A stretch of 64,000 bases of DNA from positions 124,001-188,000 of the forward strand of contig CAVZJG010000005.1 of the NCBI GenBank assembly GCA_963775575.1, read 5' to 3'. Source of the stretch: Roseiarcus sp963775575 (GTDB lineage: Bacteria > Pseudomonadota > Alphaproteobacteria > Rhizobiales > Beijerinckiaceae). The notes beneath the pieces are model-generated. The model was not told the DNA's origin, made no database searches, and saw nothing but the letters and a program-made list of their open reading frames with translations. Within the stretch, counting starts at the first letter, position 1; each line of letters starts with the position of its first letter. Both the position numbers and the translations under genes were made by a program. Positions 63,953-64,000 of the stretch are shown here, piece by piece.

Positions 63953-64000
63953 GTCGGGTGCTCCGTAAGCCGAAAACGCCGGGGAAAGCGCGCCGGGCTC

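Overview
The window is GC-rich chromosomal DNA of an alphaproteobacterium, most likely of the order Hyphomicrobiales. Signs of this are a single-operon Rieske/cytochrome b/cytochrome c1 complex, a MucR/Ros regulator, a split infA-maf-yacG cluster, FrcBCA sugar uptake, ATGA-type start/stop overlaps and REP-like palindromes of the kind common in that order. I cannot fix the genus; a methylotroph-like Beijerinckiaceae/Methylocystaceae genome would fit, but that is inference. No tRNA, rRNA or CRISPR array was found.

Layout. 1-173 is the start of an exported protein running off the left edge. 428-5680 is a defence island: a helicase-less type ISP/IIG restriction-modification enzyme and a DUF262-HNH nuclease, bracketed by two inverted copies of one palindromic element. 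5925-6013 holds an array of TTGG units in phase with the DNA helix. 6074-15962 is carbon metabolism: pgl, zwf and a ROK regulator on the minus strand, divergent from a fructose-type ABC importer (frcBCA), followed by an aldo/keto reductase, a Gfo/Idh oxidoreductase and an EamA transporter. 16122-20567 is a second island: one unrecognised 1245-residue protein with a C-terminal PD-(D/E)XK nuclease-like motif, flanked by 88-bp direct repeats and preceded by a third copy of the palindromic element.

20648-41987 is mostly core genome: oligopeptidase B, yacG-maf-infA, phospholipid synthesis (pssA, psd), an Atm1-like ABC exporter, mucR, a LOG-family protein, superoxide dismutase, a PfkB kinase, an Smr-mltA-tim44 cluster, gpsA, small domain proteins, acs and a NarL-type response regulator. 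42270-44969 is the cytochrome bc1 operon, followed by mtnP. 46017-50365 is a MarR-controlled divergent locus: a retinol-saturase/phytoene-desaturase-like protein fused to a flavin reductase on one side, and a two-part YeeE/YedE transporter plus a YqhA-like protein on the other, with operator palindromes lying on both promoters. 50376-57023 holds mepA, a rhodanese, dnaA, a DUF952 protein with pyrD, and a vapBC-type toxin-antitoxin pair. 57023-63952 holds clpB and the conserved rpmH-rnpA-yidC-engB operon, whose last gene carries a toxin-antitoxin cassette at its 3' end with a displaced second copy of the engB C-terminus beyond it.

The strongest leads are the 1245-residue nuclease-like protein on its own island, the engB/toxin-antitoxin junction, the inverted elements around the restriction island with stem arms that differ but stay complementary between copies, the in-frame palindromic insert in the restriction enzyme, the helically phased TTGG array, the 268-bp composite element present twice between convergent genes, and the MarR-controlled reductase fusion.
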